Shown: positions 1 to 5,673 of the stretch, in pieces | How the letters are laid out: every line of letters starts with the position of its first letter | Position numbering within the stretch: position 1 is the stretch's first letter | Notes under the pieces: generated by a model | Database searches by the model: none | Seen by the model: the letters and a program-made list of their open reading frames with translations, nothing else | Told to the model about the DNA's origin: nothing | Made by a program: the position numbers and the translations under genes | Source: an uncultured Bacilli bacterium | GTDB lineage: Bacteria; Bacillota_I; Bacilli_A; RF39; UBA660 | NCBI GenBank assembly: GCA_944358275.1 | Contig: CALVQZ010000082.1 | Location: 1-5,803, forward strand | DNA: 5,803 bases | Direction: 5' to 3'

Positions 1-49
1 CTTTTTCTTGTTCTGTTAATTTTAATATTATTTCTTTTACATCTTCCAC
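1..49 (-). CDS. 5' end of an unidentified protein gene (partial, runs off the window)
   Basis: On the minus strand a GTG codon (bases 49-47) opens a frame that stays open to the window edge. It reads MEDVKEIILKLTEQEK, a hydrophilic, probably helical N-terminus with no signal peptide. The start was chosen because AAGGTGAT (61-54) sits four bases upstream. This is the same spacing class and the same GTG usage as the polA start in this window. A SigA-type promoter lies just behind it. The gene is divergent from the two-component operon, so the gap between them could hold shared control sites. Sixteen codons are too few to assign a family, and no function is proposed. The short length makes even its coding status a probable rather than a certain call. 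Confidence 0.6.
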   Translation of the reverse strand, partial: MEDVKEIILKLTEQEK

Positions 50-65
50 TTCTATCACCTTTATT

Positions 66-94
66 ATTATATATCTATATTTTCTTTTCTTCAA
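66..94 (-). promoter_or_regulatory. SigA-type promoter of the leftward gene
   Basis: On the minus strand TTGAAG (94-89) and a perfect TATAAT (71-66) are separated by 17 bases. The predicted transcript start, near base 59-60, falls almost at the Shine-Dalgarno of the leftward gene, so the leader would be extremely short. Seen directly in the sequence. Activity is inferred. Confidence 0.6.
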
Positions 95-120
95 CATTAT
101 GGTCTAACATAGATATATAA

Positions 121-167
121 ATTTGTACAAAAAGTGAAGCTGTATTATTTACAAATTCACTTTTTTT
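121..167. repeat. Two overlapping inverted repeats, possible terminator or attenuator
   Basis: AAAAAGTGAA (129-138) is the exact complement of TTCACTTTTT (156-165), and a T-run continues to 167. A second pair, ATTTGTA (121-127) and TACAAAT (150-156), shares base 156 with the first and interleaves with it, so the two hairpins compete. On the plus strand the first resembles a weak, GC-poor intrinsic terminator with a 17-base loop. No plus-strand gene precedes it inside the window. On the minus strand it also ends in a short T-run, but it lies upstream of that strand's promoter. It may be an operator or a bidirectional stop. The role is unknown. Confidence 0.35.
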
Positions 168-350
168 ATGAATAAAATATATTCTTATATAAAACAGTTT
201 ATGAACAAAAACTGATATATATAACCTATAACTAAATGCAAGTTAATAATCATAAAAGATTATAACAACTTTTATTACAAAAATATCTTTTATCACATTT
301 TTTCACATAATTTTATTATATTTTTGCAATAGTTAAATATTATTATTAAA
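168..350. other. Gene-free AT-rich intergenic stretch with short inverted repeats
   Basis: I see no open frame with a ribosome site here. Three short dyads are visible: CAGTTT (195-200) with AAACTG (209-214); ATAATC (246-251) with GATTAT (258-263); and ATAAAAGAT (252-260) with ATCTTTTAT (285-293). Any of these could be a binding site for the autoregulated response regulator or for a regulator of the divergent gene. In sequence this AT-rich, such dyads also arise by chance. A weak promoter-like pair TTGCAA (324-329) and TTAAAT (346-351), 16 bases apart, ends this stretch. Confidence 0.3.
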
Positions 351-352
351 TC

Positions 353-370
353 ATGGAGGTGATAATGTAG
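353..370 (+). other. Strong ribosome site followed by a minimal start-stop ORF
   Basis: GGAGGTGAT (355-363) matches the usual anti-Shine-Dalgarno tail over nine bases, and is a stronger site than that of the downstream regulator gene. The next ATG (365-367) is followed directly by TAG (368-370). A second ATG at 353-355 is in the same frame and gives only MEVIM before the same stop. Beyond the TAG the frame stays open to a TAA at 404-406, two bases before the regulator ATG at 409. This could be a ribosome-parking or leader-peptide device or a decayed start. It matters only if transcription begins upstream of about base 353. Confidence 0.35.
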
Positions 371-378
371 AGAAAAAG

Positions 379-387
379 TGATATAAT
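379..387 (+). promoter_or_regulatory. Extended -10 promoter of the two-component operon
   Basis: TGATATAAT contains a perfect TATAAT (382-387) with the TG of an extended -10 at 379-380. No good -35 is present: the hexamer 17 bases upstream is GTGATA (359-364). This fits either extended -10 recognition or activation by a bound regulator. The start would fall near base 393-395, directly at the Shine-Dalgarno AGAGGTGAT (395-403), giving a leader of about 15 bases. Confidence 0.5.
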
Positions 388-408
388 TGATATAAGAGGT
401 GATTAAAT

Positions 409-1059
409 ATGTTTACAGTATGTTTGGTCGAAGACGAGAAAAAACTTAATGACCTTATAAAAACTTATCTTGAGAAAGAATATAAAGTTGTACAATGTTT
501 CAGTGGAAAAGATGCGCTCGATGTCACTGAAAAAGTACATTTATGGATATTAGATATAATGCTAGGTGATGATATTAGTGGTTACGATCTTATAAAGAAA
601 ATAAGAGAAACGGATGAGAAAGTACCAATAATATTTACATCGGCAAGAGATCAAGATTTAGATAAGATTATAGGACTTGAACTTGGAAGTGATGATTATA
701 TTACAAAACCTTACTCCCCAAAAGAACTAGTACTTAGGGTTAATAATATAATAAAAAGAGTTTATAATGATTCATTCAATAAATTAACATATGACGAATA
801 TAAGATAGATGTAGATAAAAGAAAAGTAACGGAAAATGATTTTGAAATAAAATTAACGACCCTAGAATTTGAGCTATTGCTTTTATTTGTCAATAATGTT
901 GGTAAGTCATTTTCAAGAGAAGAGATATTAAGTTCAGTATGGAATGAAGATTATTTTGGTAATGATAGAGTAGTGGATGATTTAGTAAGAAGATTAAGAA
1001 GTAAAATGAAAAAACTTAATATTAACACTATTTATGGCTATGGATATAGATTATCATGA
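409..1059 (+). CDS. cssR: OmpR/PhoB-family response regulator, CssR-like
   Basis: This is a cytoplasmic DNA-binding response regulator of 216 residues, a normal length for the family. The receiver domain is about residues 1-117. It has the acidic pair E8/D9, the phosphoacceptor D49 in WILDIML, the switch T77 in FTSA, and K100 in the ITKP loop. The winged-helix output domain is about 125-216. Its recognition helix region is RVVDDLVRRLRSKM and its C-terminal wing is TIYGYGYRL. The blocks HLWILDIML, GLELGSDDYI and DRVVDDLVRRLR closely match what I recall of Bacillus subtilis CssR, the secretion-stress regulator of htrA-type proteases. The ATG at 409 follows AGAGGTGAT at ideal spacing. The stop overlaps the kinase start by four bases (ATGA), indicating translational coupling. 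Family membership is certain. The CssR assignment is a motif-level judgement, and no htrA lies in the window to confirm it. Confidence 0.9.
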   Translation: MFTVCLVEDEKKLNDLIKTYLEKEYKVVQCFSGKDALDVTEKVHLWILDIMLGDDISGYDLIKKIRETDEKVPIIFTSARDQDLDKIIGLELGSDDYITKPYSPKELVLRVNNIIKRVYNDSFNKLTYDEYKIDVDKRKVTENDFEIKLTTLEFELLLLFVNNVGKSFSREEILSSVWNEDYFGNDRVVDDLVRRLRSKMKKLNINTIYGYGYRLS

Positions 1060-2330
1060 TTAGTAAGATTAAAAATGTGTTAAAAAATTTAGATTTAAAA
1101 AGGCAATTAGGAGCTATAGTAGTTTTTTCCCTAATACTATCTTTAATTTCCCTTATTTTAATTCTTCCTAATTTGCTCACTCCTTTCTATGAAAAAAATA
1201 TATATGAGATTTTAAGTCAACCACTATCATTTATTCAAAATAAAAATGATTCAAGTAGAAAAAATGTAGTACACATAATAAAAAATAATAATAATATATA
1301 TATTTCTTCAAACTTCACAAACTATTTTAATAAAAAAGATGTAAATTTAATAAACAGTATTACTACAAAAAGTTATGGAAAATTCATACTTGACGACCAA
1401 ACATATTATTATAGTACAAGTAATAAAGACAATACAAAAATAATTACTTTAACTGATGATGAGTTTATAGTAAATCAAAGAAAAATGATGAGCTTTATAA
1501 TATTCCCTGTTGTTGCAATAACTATATTTACAATCACACTCATACTAGTAATTTGGAATAATCATTTAGTAAATAAGATTACAAAAATTAAAGAAAAAGT
1601 TGATAATATTGATAATAATAAATATGATCATACTTATACTTTCAAAATAAATGATGAAGTAAATTCCCTAATAAATTCTGTTGAAGAAATGAGAAAAGAA
1701 CTAAATTCAAAAGAAGAATACAAAACTAATATGTACCAAAGCCTTTCACACGAGTTAAAAACTCCAATTGCTGTAATTAGTAGTTATGTAGAAGCTGCTA
1801 ATGATAAGATAATATCTTATGAAGAAGCTATAGACACTATCGATGATGAAATTAAGATATTATCGAGTGATGTTAATAAAATTTTAGAATTAAATAAGAT
1901 TAGTTATTTAAAAGAAAATGGTGAAATAAAAAATGAAACTATCGATGTTACTGATTTACTTAATGATTTAGTAAAAAAATACAAATTACAAAGAAGAGAT
2001 ATAAAGTGGATTATCAATATAGAAAAAGAGAATATATTAAGAGGCACATATGATATATGGAAGGTGATATTTGATAATATATTTGGTAACTTTATGGTTT
2101 ATGCTGATAAAAAGATAGAAGTTACTATAAAAGATAATAAATTAGAATTTTATAATGATGGTGAAAATATTGATAATAATTTAATTAAAGATGTTTTTAC
2201 TCAATATAAAAAAGGAATAAAAGGAAAATTTGGATTAGGTTTATCTATAGTAAAGAAAAGTGTAGAATTATATGGTTATCAAATAAGTGTAGAGAATAAA
2301 GAAAAAGGAGTATTATTTAAAATTGAATAA
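1056..2330 (+). CDS. cssS: Membrane sensor histidine kinase, CssS-like
   Basis: The protein has 424 residues and two membrane segments, about 18-41 and 145-167. Between them lies an extracytoplasmic sensor of about 104 residues, rich in Asn, Lys and Ser, with a polar stretch near 75-90. A HAMP-like linker (168-220) leads to the DHp domain with phosphoacceptor H232 in SLSHELKTP. The ATPase domain shows an N-box with N341 and N345, a D368-G369 G1 motif, and a GKFGLGLSIVKK G2 box (390-401). The linker pattern NDEVNSLINSVEEMRKEL, the RRDIKW region and the YKKGIKGKFGLGLS block resemble B. subtilis CssS as I recall it. The sensor domain is not recognisably similar, so the stimulus may differ. No Shine-Dalgarno precedes the ATG, and translation is probably coupled to the regulator. 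The partner should be the upstream response regulator. Confidence 0.88.
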   Translation: MISKIKNVLKNLDLKRQLGAIVVFSLILSLISLILILPNLLTPFYEKNIYEILSQPLSFIQNKNDSSRKNVVHIIKNNNNIYISSNFTNYFNKKDVNLINSITTKSYGKFILDDQTYYYSTSNKDNTKIITLTDDEFIVNQRKMMSFIIFPVVAITIFTITLILVIWNNHLVNKITKIKEKVDNIDNNKYDHTYTFKINDEVNSLINSVEEMRKELNSKEEYKTNMYQSLSHELKTPIAVISSYVEAANDKIISYEEAIDTIDDEIKILSSDVNKILELNKISYLKENGEIKNETIDVTDLLNDLVKKYKLQRRDIKWIINIEKENILRGTYDIWKVIFDNIFGNFMVYADKKIEVTIKDNKLEFYNDGENIDNNLIKDVFTQYKKGIKGKFGLGLSIVKKSVELYGYQISVENKEKGVLFKIE

Positions 2331-2339
2331 TACTCCTTT
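2304..2339. terminator. Long hairpin spanning the kinase stop codon
   Basis: AAAGGAGTATTATT (2304-2317) and AATAATACTCCTTT (2326-2339) are perfect 14-base complements around an 8-base loop. The left arm encodes the last residues of the kinase and the TAA is in the right arm. On the plus strand the tail is TTTACAAAT, a poor T-tract. On the minus strand the stem is followed by TTTTTCTTTATT, a better one. It may stop or stabilise the operon transcript or block antisense reading. The right arm overlaps the -35 box of the tRNA promoter. Confidence 0.6.
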
Positions 2340-2365
2340 ACAAATATAAAAAAATCTTATATAAT
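2337..2365 (+). promoter_or_regulatory. SigA-type promoter of tRNA-Ser
   Basis: TTTACA (2337-2342) and TATAAT (2360-2365) are 17 bases apart, which is near consensus. The transcript would start near 2372, about four bases before the mature tRNA, so little 5' trimming by RNase P is expected. Confidence 0.75.
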
Positions 2366-2375
2366 TATAAATGTT

Positions 2376-2466
2376 GGAGCAGTACTCAAGAGGCTGAAGA
2401 GGCGCCCCTGCTAAGGGTGTAGAGTGGGTAACTGCTGCGAGGGTTCAAATCCCTCCTGCTCCGCCA
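2376..2466 (+). tRNA. tRNA-Ser (anticodon GCU)
   Basis: A complete class II tRNA of 91 bases that decodes AGC/AGU serine codons. The acceptor arm GGAGCAG (2376-2382) pairs fully with CTGCTCC (2456-2462), followed by discriminator G2463 and genomically encoded CCA (2464-2466). The D-stem is CTC/GAG. The anticodon stem CGCCC (2403-2407) and GGGTG (2415-2419) closes the loop CTGCTAA, with anticodon GCT at 2410-2412. A long variable arm of about 19 bases (2420-2438), typical of tRNA-Ser, precedes the T-stem GAGGG/CCCTC with loop TTCAAAT (2444-2450). It is a single-gene unit with its own promoter and terminator. Its GC-richness stands out against the AT-rich surroundings, as expected for a structural RNA. 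Confidence 0.97.
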
Positions 2467-2476
2467 TATTGTTAAT

Positions 2477-2500
2477 AACGACTATAATGGTCGTTTTTTT
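2477..2500 (+). terminator. Intrinsic terminator of tRNA-Ser
   Basis: The stem AACGAC (2477-2482) pairs with GTCGTT (2490-2495) around a 7-base loop and runs into seven T residues (2494-2500). It lies 10 bases after the CCA end, so the tRNA is transcribed alone. Confidence 0.8.
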
Positions 2501-2529
2501 GTTAAATTATGGTAGATATTTTGGTTTTA

Positions 2530-2538
2530 TGATACAAT
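2530..2538 (+). promoter_or_regulatory. Extended -10 promoter of polA
   Basis: TGATACAAT has the TG dinucleotide (2530-2531) one base before the hexamer TACAAT (2533-2538). The -35 region is weak (TGGTAG at 17-base spacing). The transcript would start near 2544-2545, immediately before the Shine-Dalgarno AAGGTGAT (2547-2554). Confidence 0.5.
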
Positions 2539-2557
2539 TATTATTGAAGGTGATAAA

Positions 2558-5110
2558 GTGGAAAAAGTAATATTGGTAGATGGGAACAATTTAATGTTTA
2601 GAAGTTATTATGCAACTGCATATATGGGTAATGTAATGAAAAATTCAAAAGGATTTCCTACAAATGCATTATATGGATTTGCTAATATGATGAATAAAAT
2701 ATTAAATGAAGAATCTCCAAGCTATATTTTAGTCGCATTCGATAAAGGAAAAACATTTAGACACGATAATTATCATGAATATAAAGCAGGAAGAATAGAA
2801 ACTCCAAGTGAATTAAGACAACAATTTGTAGTAGCAAAAGAAATGTTAGATGCAATGGGAATTAAATGGTTTGAAATAGATGGATATGAGGCAGATGATA
2901 TTATAGGAACATTTTCAATGATGGTAACAAATGATGATAATTATGAGGGATTAATTATAAGTAGTGATAAAGATTTATTACAACTAATAAATGATAAAGT
3001 TAAAGTAAAACTATTAAAATCAAAAGATTACATAATGATGGATAAAAATACATTCATGCAAGAATATGGAATAGAACCTAGTAAAATGATAGATTTAAAA
3101 GGATTACAAGGAGACTCATCTGATAATATACCAGGTGTTAGTGGTATAGGAGAAAAAACTGCACTTAAACTTTTACAAGAATATGGAAGTGTAGAAAATA
3201 TATATGTAAATTTAGACAAAGTAAAAGGAAAATTATTTGAAAAATTAAATAATGGAAAAGATAGTGCATTTATGTCAAAACAACTTGCAACTATATATAA
3301 AGAAGTACCAGTAGAATTAACTATAGAAGATATTTTATATAAAGGTCCAAGTGAAAAATTAAATGATATTTATAAAGAATTAGAATTTTATTCGTTTATA
3401 AAAAATATAAATGTAAAAGATAATGTAGTAGAAGATGTAGTAGTCTTTAAAGATATAAATGAAATAAACATAAAAAAAGATGTTGCTATCTTTTTAGAGG
3501 TAGATAATATAAACTATCATGATGGTAAAGTAATAGGGATGGGTATTTATAATGATGAGATTAGTGGGTTTATTCCAAGTGATTTACTTAAAGAAAATCC
3601 AACATTCCTAACTAAAATAAATAAATATACATACGATATAAAAAAGACAATCGTTTCTTTAAATAAGATAGGAGTAAACACTACTAATTATGATTTTGAT
3701 ACTATGATTATAGGATATTTGCTTGAAATGAATACTAAAGATGATGTTTCATATATGGCAAATACGTTTGGATATAATACTGAATTTATTGAAAATTTAT
3801 ATAAAAAAGGAATTTATAACATAGATGAAGTTAGTAAAGAAGCTGTAAAAAAAGCTAAATTTATTTATGAAACACACGATGAATTATTAAATCGATTAAG
3901 TAGTGAAGATATTACTTTATATAAAGATATAGAACTACCTTTAGTATATGTACTTACAGATATGGAATTAACAGGTATGAAAGTAGATCCATCTATTTTA
4001 GAAAGTATGAAAGAAGAAATAAATATAAAAATAGAATTATTAAAGAAAGATATATATAATATGGCAGGTGAAGAATTTAATATCAATTCACCACGTCAGT
4101 TAGCAGATATTCTTTATGATAAAATAGGTGTACCTGCTAATAAGAAAAGGACAACAGATAAAGAACATCTTTCTAAGTATAAAAATAAATATCCTATAGT
4201 AGACAAAATATTAGAATATAAAATGTTATCTAAAATTTATGGAACTTACATAGTAGGATTAGAAGACTTTATACATAAAGATAGTAAAATTCACACGATT
4301 TTTAATCAAACATTAACAAGAACGGGAAGACTTTCATCATCATACCCCAATTTACAAAATATACCTACTAGATATGAATATGCAAAACTAATTAGAAAAT
4401 CTTTTGTTCCAGAAAATGACTTTATTATGTCATCTGATTATTCACAAATAGAACTTAGACTTTTAGCACATTTATCTAAAGCACCTAAGCTTATTGAGGC
4501 ATTTAAAAGTGGAATAGATGTACACACAAAAACAGCTATGGAAGTATTTAATGTGACAAAAGATCAAGTAAATAGTGAGATGAGACATCAAGCAAAAACA
4601 GTTAATTTTGGCATAATATATGGCATGAGTGGTTTTAAACTTTCTGAAAATTTAGATATTCCAATAACAGAAGCACAAGAGTTTATTGATAAATATTTTC
4701 AAGCATTTAAAGGAGTAAAAGAATATCTAGATAAAGTCGTATCAAAAGCAAAAGAAGATGGCTATGTAAGAACTATGATGGGAAGAAAAAGAACTATAGA
4801 TGAATTAAATAATACTAATTATATGATAAGGCAAGCAGGTGAAAGAATAGCATTAAATACACCAATACAGGGAGCAAGTGCAGATATAATAAAAAAAGCT
4901 ATGATAGATATATATAAAAAGATGAATGAAAAAAAATTAAAGAGTAAGATGGTATTACAAATACACGATGAACTAATATTCGATGTAAAAAAAGAAGAAT
5001 TAGAAACATTAAAAGAATTAGTGAAAGAAACGATGGAAAATGCATATAAATTGGAAGTACCACTAGAAGTTGAAATATCTACTGGCTCTAACTGGTATGA
5101 AGCAAAATAA
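2558..5110 (+). CDS. polA: DNA polymerase I (5' nuclease plus polymerase, proofreading domain decayed)
   Basis: Cytoplasmic DNA polymerase I of 850 residues, which removes RNA primers and fills gaps in replication and repair. The 5' nuclease domain (about 1-285) keeps metal-binding acids D8, D62, E111/D113/D114, D137/D139 and D186/D189, and a helix-hairpin-helix at GVSGIGEKTALKLL. The 3'-5' exonuclease-like domain (about 300-450) has FLEVDN where active enzymes have a DxE motif, and no YxxxD motif. Only the D381 region (DFDTM) is kept, so proofreading is predicted absent, as in Bacillus Pol I. The polymerase domain (about 455-850) shows TRTGRLSSSYPNLQNIP, motif A DYSQIELR (D627), O-helix R676/K680/F684/Y688, and motif C QIHDE (D804/E805). 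The start is GTG with AAGGTGAT four bases upstream. The gene is monocistronic, and neither mutM nor coaE, common neighbours elsewhere, follows it. Confidence 0.98.
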   Translation: MEKVILVDGNNLMFRSYYATAYMGNVMKNSKGFPTNALYGFANMMNKILNEESPSYILVAFDKGKTFRHDNYHEYKAGRIETPSELRQQFVVAKEMLDAMGIKWFEIDGYEADDIIGTFSMMVTNDDNYEGLIISSDKDLLQLINDKVKVKLLKSKDYIMMDKNTFMQEYGIEPSKMIDLKGLQGDSSDNIPGVSGIGEKTALKLLQEYGSVENIYVNLDKVKGKLFEKLNNGKDSAFMSKQLATIYKEVPVELTIEDILYKGPSEKLNDIYKELEFYSFIKNINVKDNVVEDVVVFKDINEINIKKDVAIFLEVDNINYHDGKVIGMGIYNDEISGFIPSDLLKENPTFLTKINKYTYDIKKTIVSLNKIGVNTTNYDFDTMIIGYLLEMNTKDDVSYMANTFGYNTEFIENLYKKGIYNIDEVSKEAVKKAKFIYETHDELLNRLSSEDITLYKDIELPLVYVLTDMELTGMKVDPSILESMKEEINIKIELLKKDIYNMAGEEFNINSPRQLADILYDKIGVPANKKRTTDKEHLSKYKNKYPIVDKILEYKMLSKIYGTYIVGLEDFIHKDSKIHTIFNQTLTRTGRLSSSYPNLQNIPTRYEYAKLIRKSFVPENDFIMSSDYSQIELRLLAHLSKAPKLIEAFKSGIDVHTKTAMEVFNVTKDQVNSEMRHQAKTVNFGIIYGMSGFKLSENLDIPITEAQEFIDKYFQAFKGVKEYLDKVVSKAKEDGYVRTMMGRKRTIDELNNTNYMIRQAGERIALNTPIQGASADIIKKAMIDIYKKMNEKKLKSKMVLQIHDELIFDVKKEELETLKELVKETMENAYKLEVPLEVEISTGSNWYEAK

Positions 5111-5118
5111 ATATTATT

Positions 5119-5150
5119 AGGTTATCACACTAACAAGATAACCTTTTTTT
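5119..5150 (+). terminator. Intrinsic terminator of polA
   Basis: AGGTTATC (5119-5126) pairs with GATAACCT (5137-5144) around a 10-base loop and continues into a run of T residues up to 5150. It starts eight bases after the polA stop. Confidence 0.85.
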
Positions 5151-5159
5151 CATATTATA
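5132..5159 (+). promoter_or_regulatory. Candidate mother-cell sigma (SigK/SigE-like) promoter
   Basis: CATATTATA (5151-5159) fits the CATAnnnTA -10 pattern known for Bacillus SigK and is related to the SigE type. AACA (5132-5135), 15 bases upstream, fits the short AC-containing -35 of SigK. No good SigA -35 is seen at the right distance, although TATTAT (5153-5158) could be a weak SigA -10. The start would be near 5165, just before the Shine-Dalgarno AAGGAGG (5169-5175). The motif is short and AT-rich, so chance is a real alternative. The coat-like product makes it more credible. Confidence 0.35.
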
Positions 5160-5182
5160 GTTATAGATAAGGAGGATTTAAT

Positions 5183-5437
5183 ATGTTTATGAATAATAGA
5201 AAATGTCCTTGTGATATGCCTGTTATGAATTGTGGACCTATATATGAAGAACCAATAGAAAAATGTGTACAAAAGGATATTATACATGAGATAGAACACA
5301 TCTGCCCAATTAACACACGAATAATCAATAATCATATCTATAAGCATGTTTACATACCACAATATACTTGTTGTGAAGAAGATATCATAACAAATGTAGA
5401 TGAATGTGGATGTGCAAATAACTTTAACTCATATTAA
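5183..5437 (+). CDS. Small Cys/His-rich protein, probable CotD-like spore coat protein
   Basis: The product is 84 residues with no signal peptide or membrane segment. It has nine cysteines (8, 10, 17, 28, 41, 63, 64, 75, 77) and four histidines (35, 39, 51, 55). The core around residues 28-64, with HEIEHICPINTRIINNHIY followed by KHVYIPQYTCC, has the alternating His/Tyr/Val and Cys-Pro character of CotD-type inner spore coat proteins. This is recalled by pattern and not proved by alignment. Terminal CPC and CGC motifs could bind metal or cross-link through disulfides. The start ATG lies seven bases after a perfect AAGGAGG. A second ATG two codons later is possible. It is a single-gene unit between the polA terminator and its own terminator. 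If the coat assignment is right, it would be made in the mother cell during sporulation. A metal-binding protein of another kind remains possible. Confidence 0.72.
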   Translation: MFMNNRKCPCDMPVMNCGPIYEEPIEKCVQKDIIHEIEHICPINTRIINNHIYKHVYIPQYTCCEEDIITNVDECGCANNFNSY

Positions 5438-5472
5438 AAACGTCAGAAGACGTTTTTAATATTATATTTTTA
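5433..5472 (+). terminator. Intrinsic terminator of the small Cys-rich gene
   Basis: A perfect 12-base stem, ATTAAAAACGTC (5433-5444) with GACGTTTTTAAT (5449-5460), closes a four-base AGAA loop and is followed by ATTATATTTTTATT. The gene's TAA (5435-5437) lies in the left arm. The stem is symmetrical with A and T runs, so it may also act on the minus strand. Confidence 0.85.
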
Positions 5473-5673
5473 TTGTAAATGTCAAATATTATGTTTATTT
5501 ATATATTTCACAACTGAAAAAATTAGGAGATAAAATATTAAAATGGTATGGAATAATAACAAAAGTATTATAGCGTTATAGAATGATAGGTGCATTATAC
5601 TTAAAGCAATAGAGCTAGAAAATGCTGAAGTGATAAAAAATTAGATATCCTTTATATGTGGCACTAGTCATAG
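5461..5673. other. Intergenic stretch without a convincing intact gene
   Basis: Between the small-protein terminator and the right-edge promoter I see no complete gene. An AGGAG (5525-5529) has no start codon at good spacing: the nearest ATG, at 5543, is 13 bases on and gives 12 codons before TAG. The only protein-like signal is the possible acetyltransferase remnant listed separately. Confidence 0.4.
5543..5644 (+). pseudogene. Possible remnant of a GNAT-family acetyltransferase N-terminus
   Basis: From ATG 5543 the frame reads MVWNNNKSIIAL, then TAG (5579-5581), then NDRCIILKAIELENAEVIKN, then TAG (5642-5644). The segment RCIILKAIELENAEVI resembles the usual opening strand and helix of RimJ/RimL-type N-acetyltransferases, which often read R-x-x-L-R-x-x-E-x-x-D-A-E. 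If real, it is a short fossil with an in-frame stop and the rest of the fold missing or frameshifted, since no acetyl-CoA binding motif follows. The match covers about 16 residues and could be chance, so this is a weak call. Confidence 0.22.

Noticed and set aside
1056..1059. Possibility of a Mycoplasma-type code with TGA read as Trp
   Set aside because: All tryptophans at conserved positions are TGG, and the TGA ending the regulator coincides with the kinase start in a normal ATGA overlap.
1273..1303. Simple repeat of AAT/AT units in the kinase sensor region
   Set aside because: It is a short low-complexity Asn/Ile stretch expected from the base composition and is in frame. No array or mobile-element boundary was seen.
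3028..3219. Minus-strand open frame of 63 codons inside polA
   Set aside because: It is antisense to the conserved 5' nuclease helix-hairpin-helix region and has no ribosome site. Its content is explained by polA.
3865..4086. Minus-strand open frame of 73 codons inside polA
   Set aside because: It is antisense to conserved polA sequence, low-complexity Ser/Ile-rich, with no Shine-Dalgarno.
5150..5362. Minus-strand open frame of 70 codons opposite the small Cys-rich gene
   Set aside because: The plus-strand frame has a perfect Shine-Dalgarno, terminator and family-like pattern. The antisense frame has none, and its hydrophobic look mirrors the AT-rich codons.
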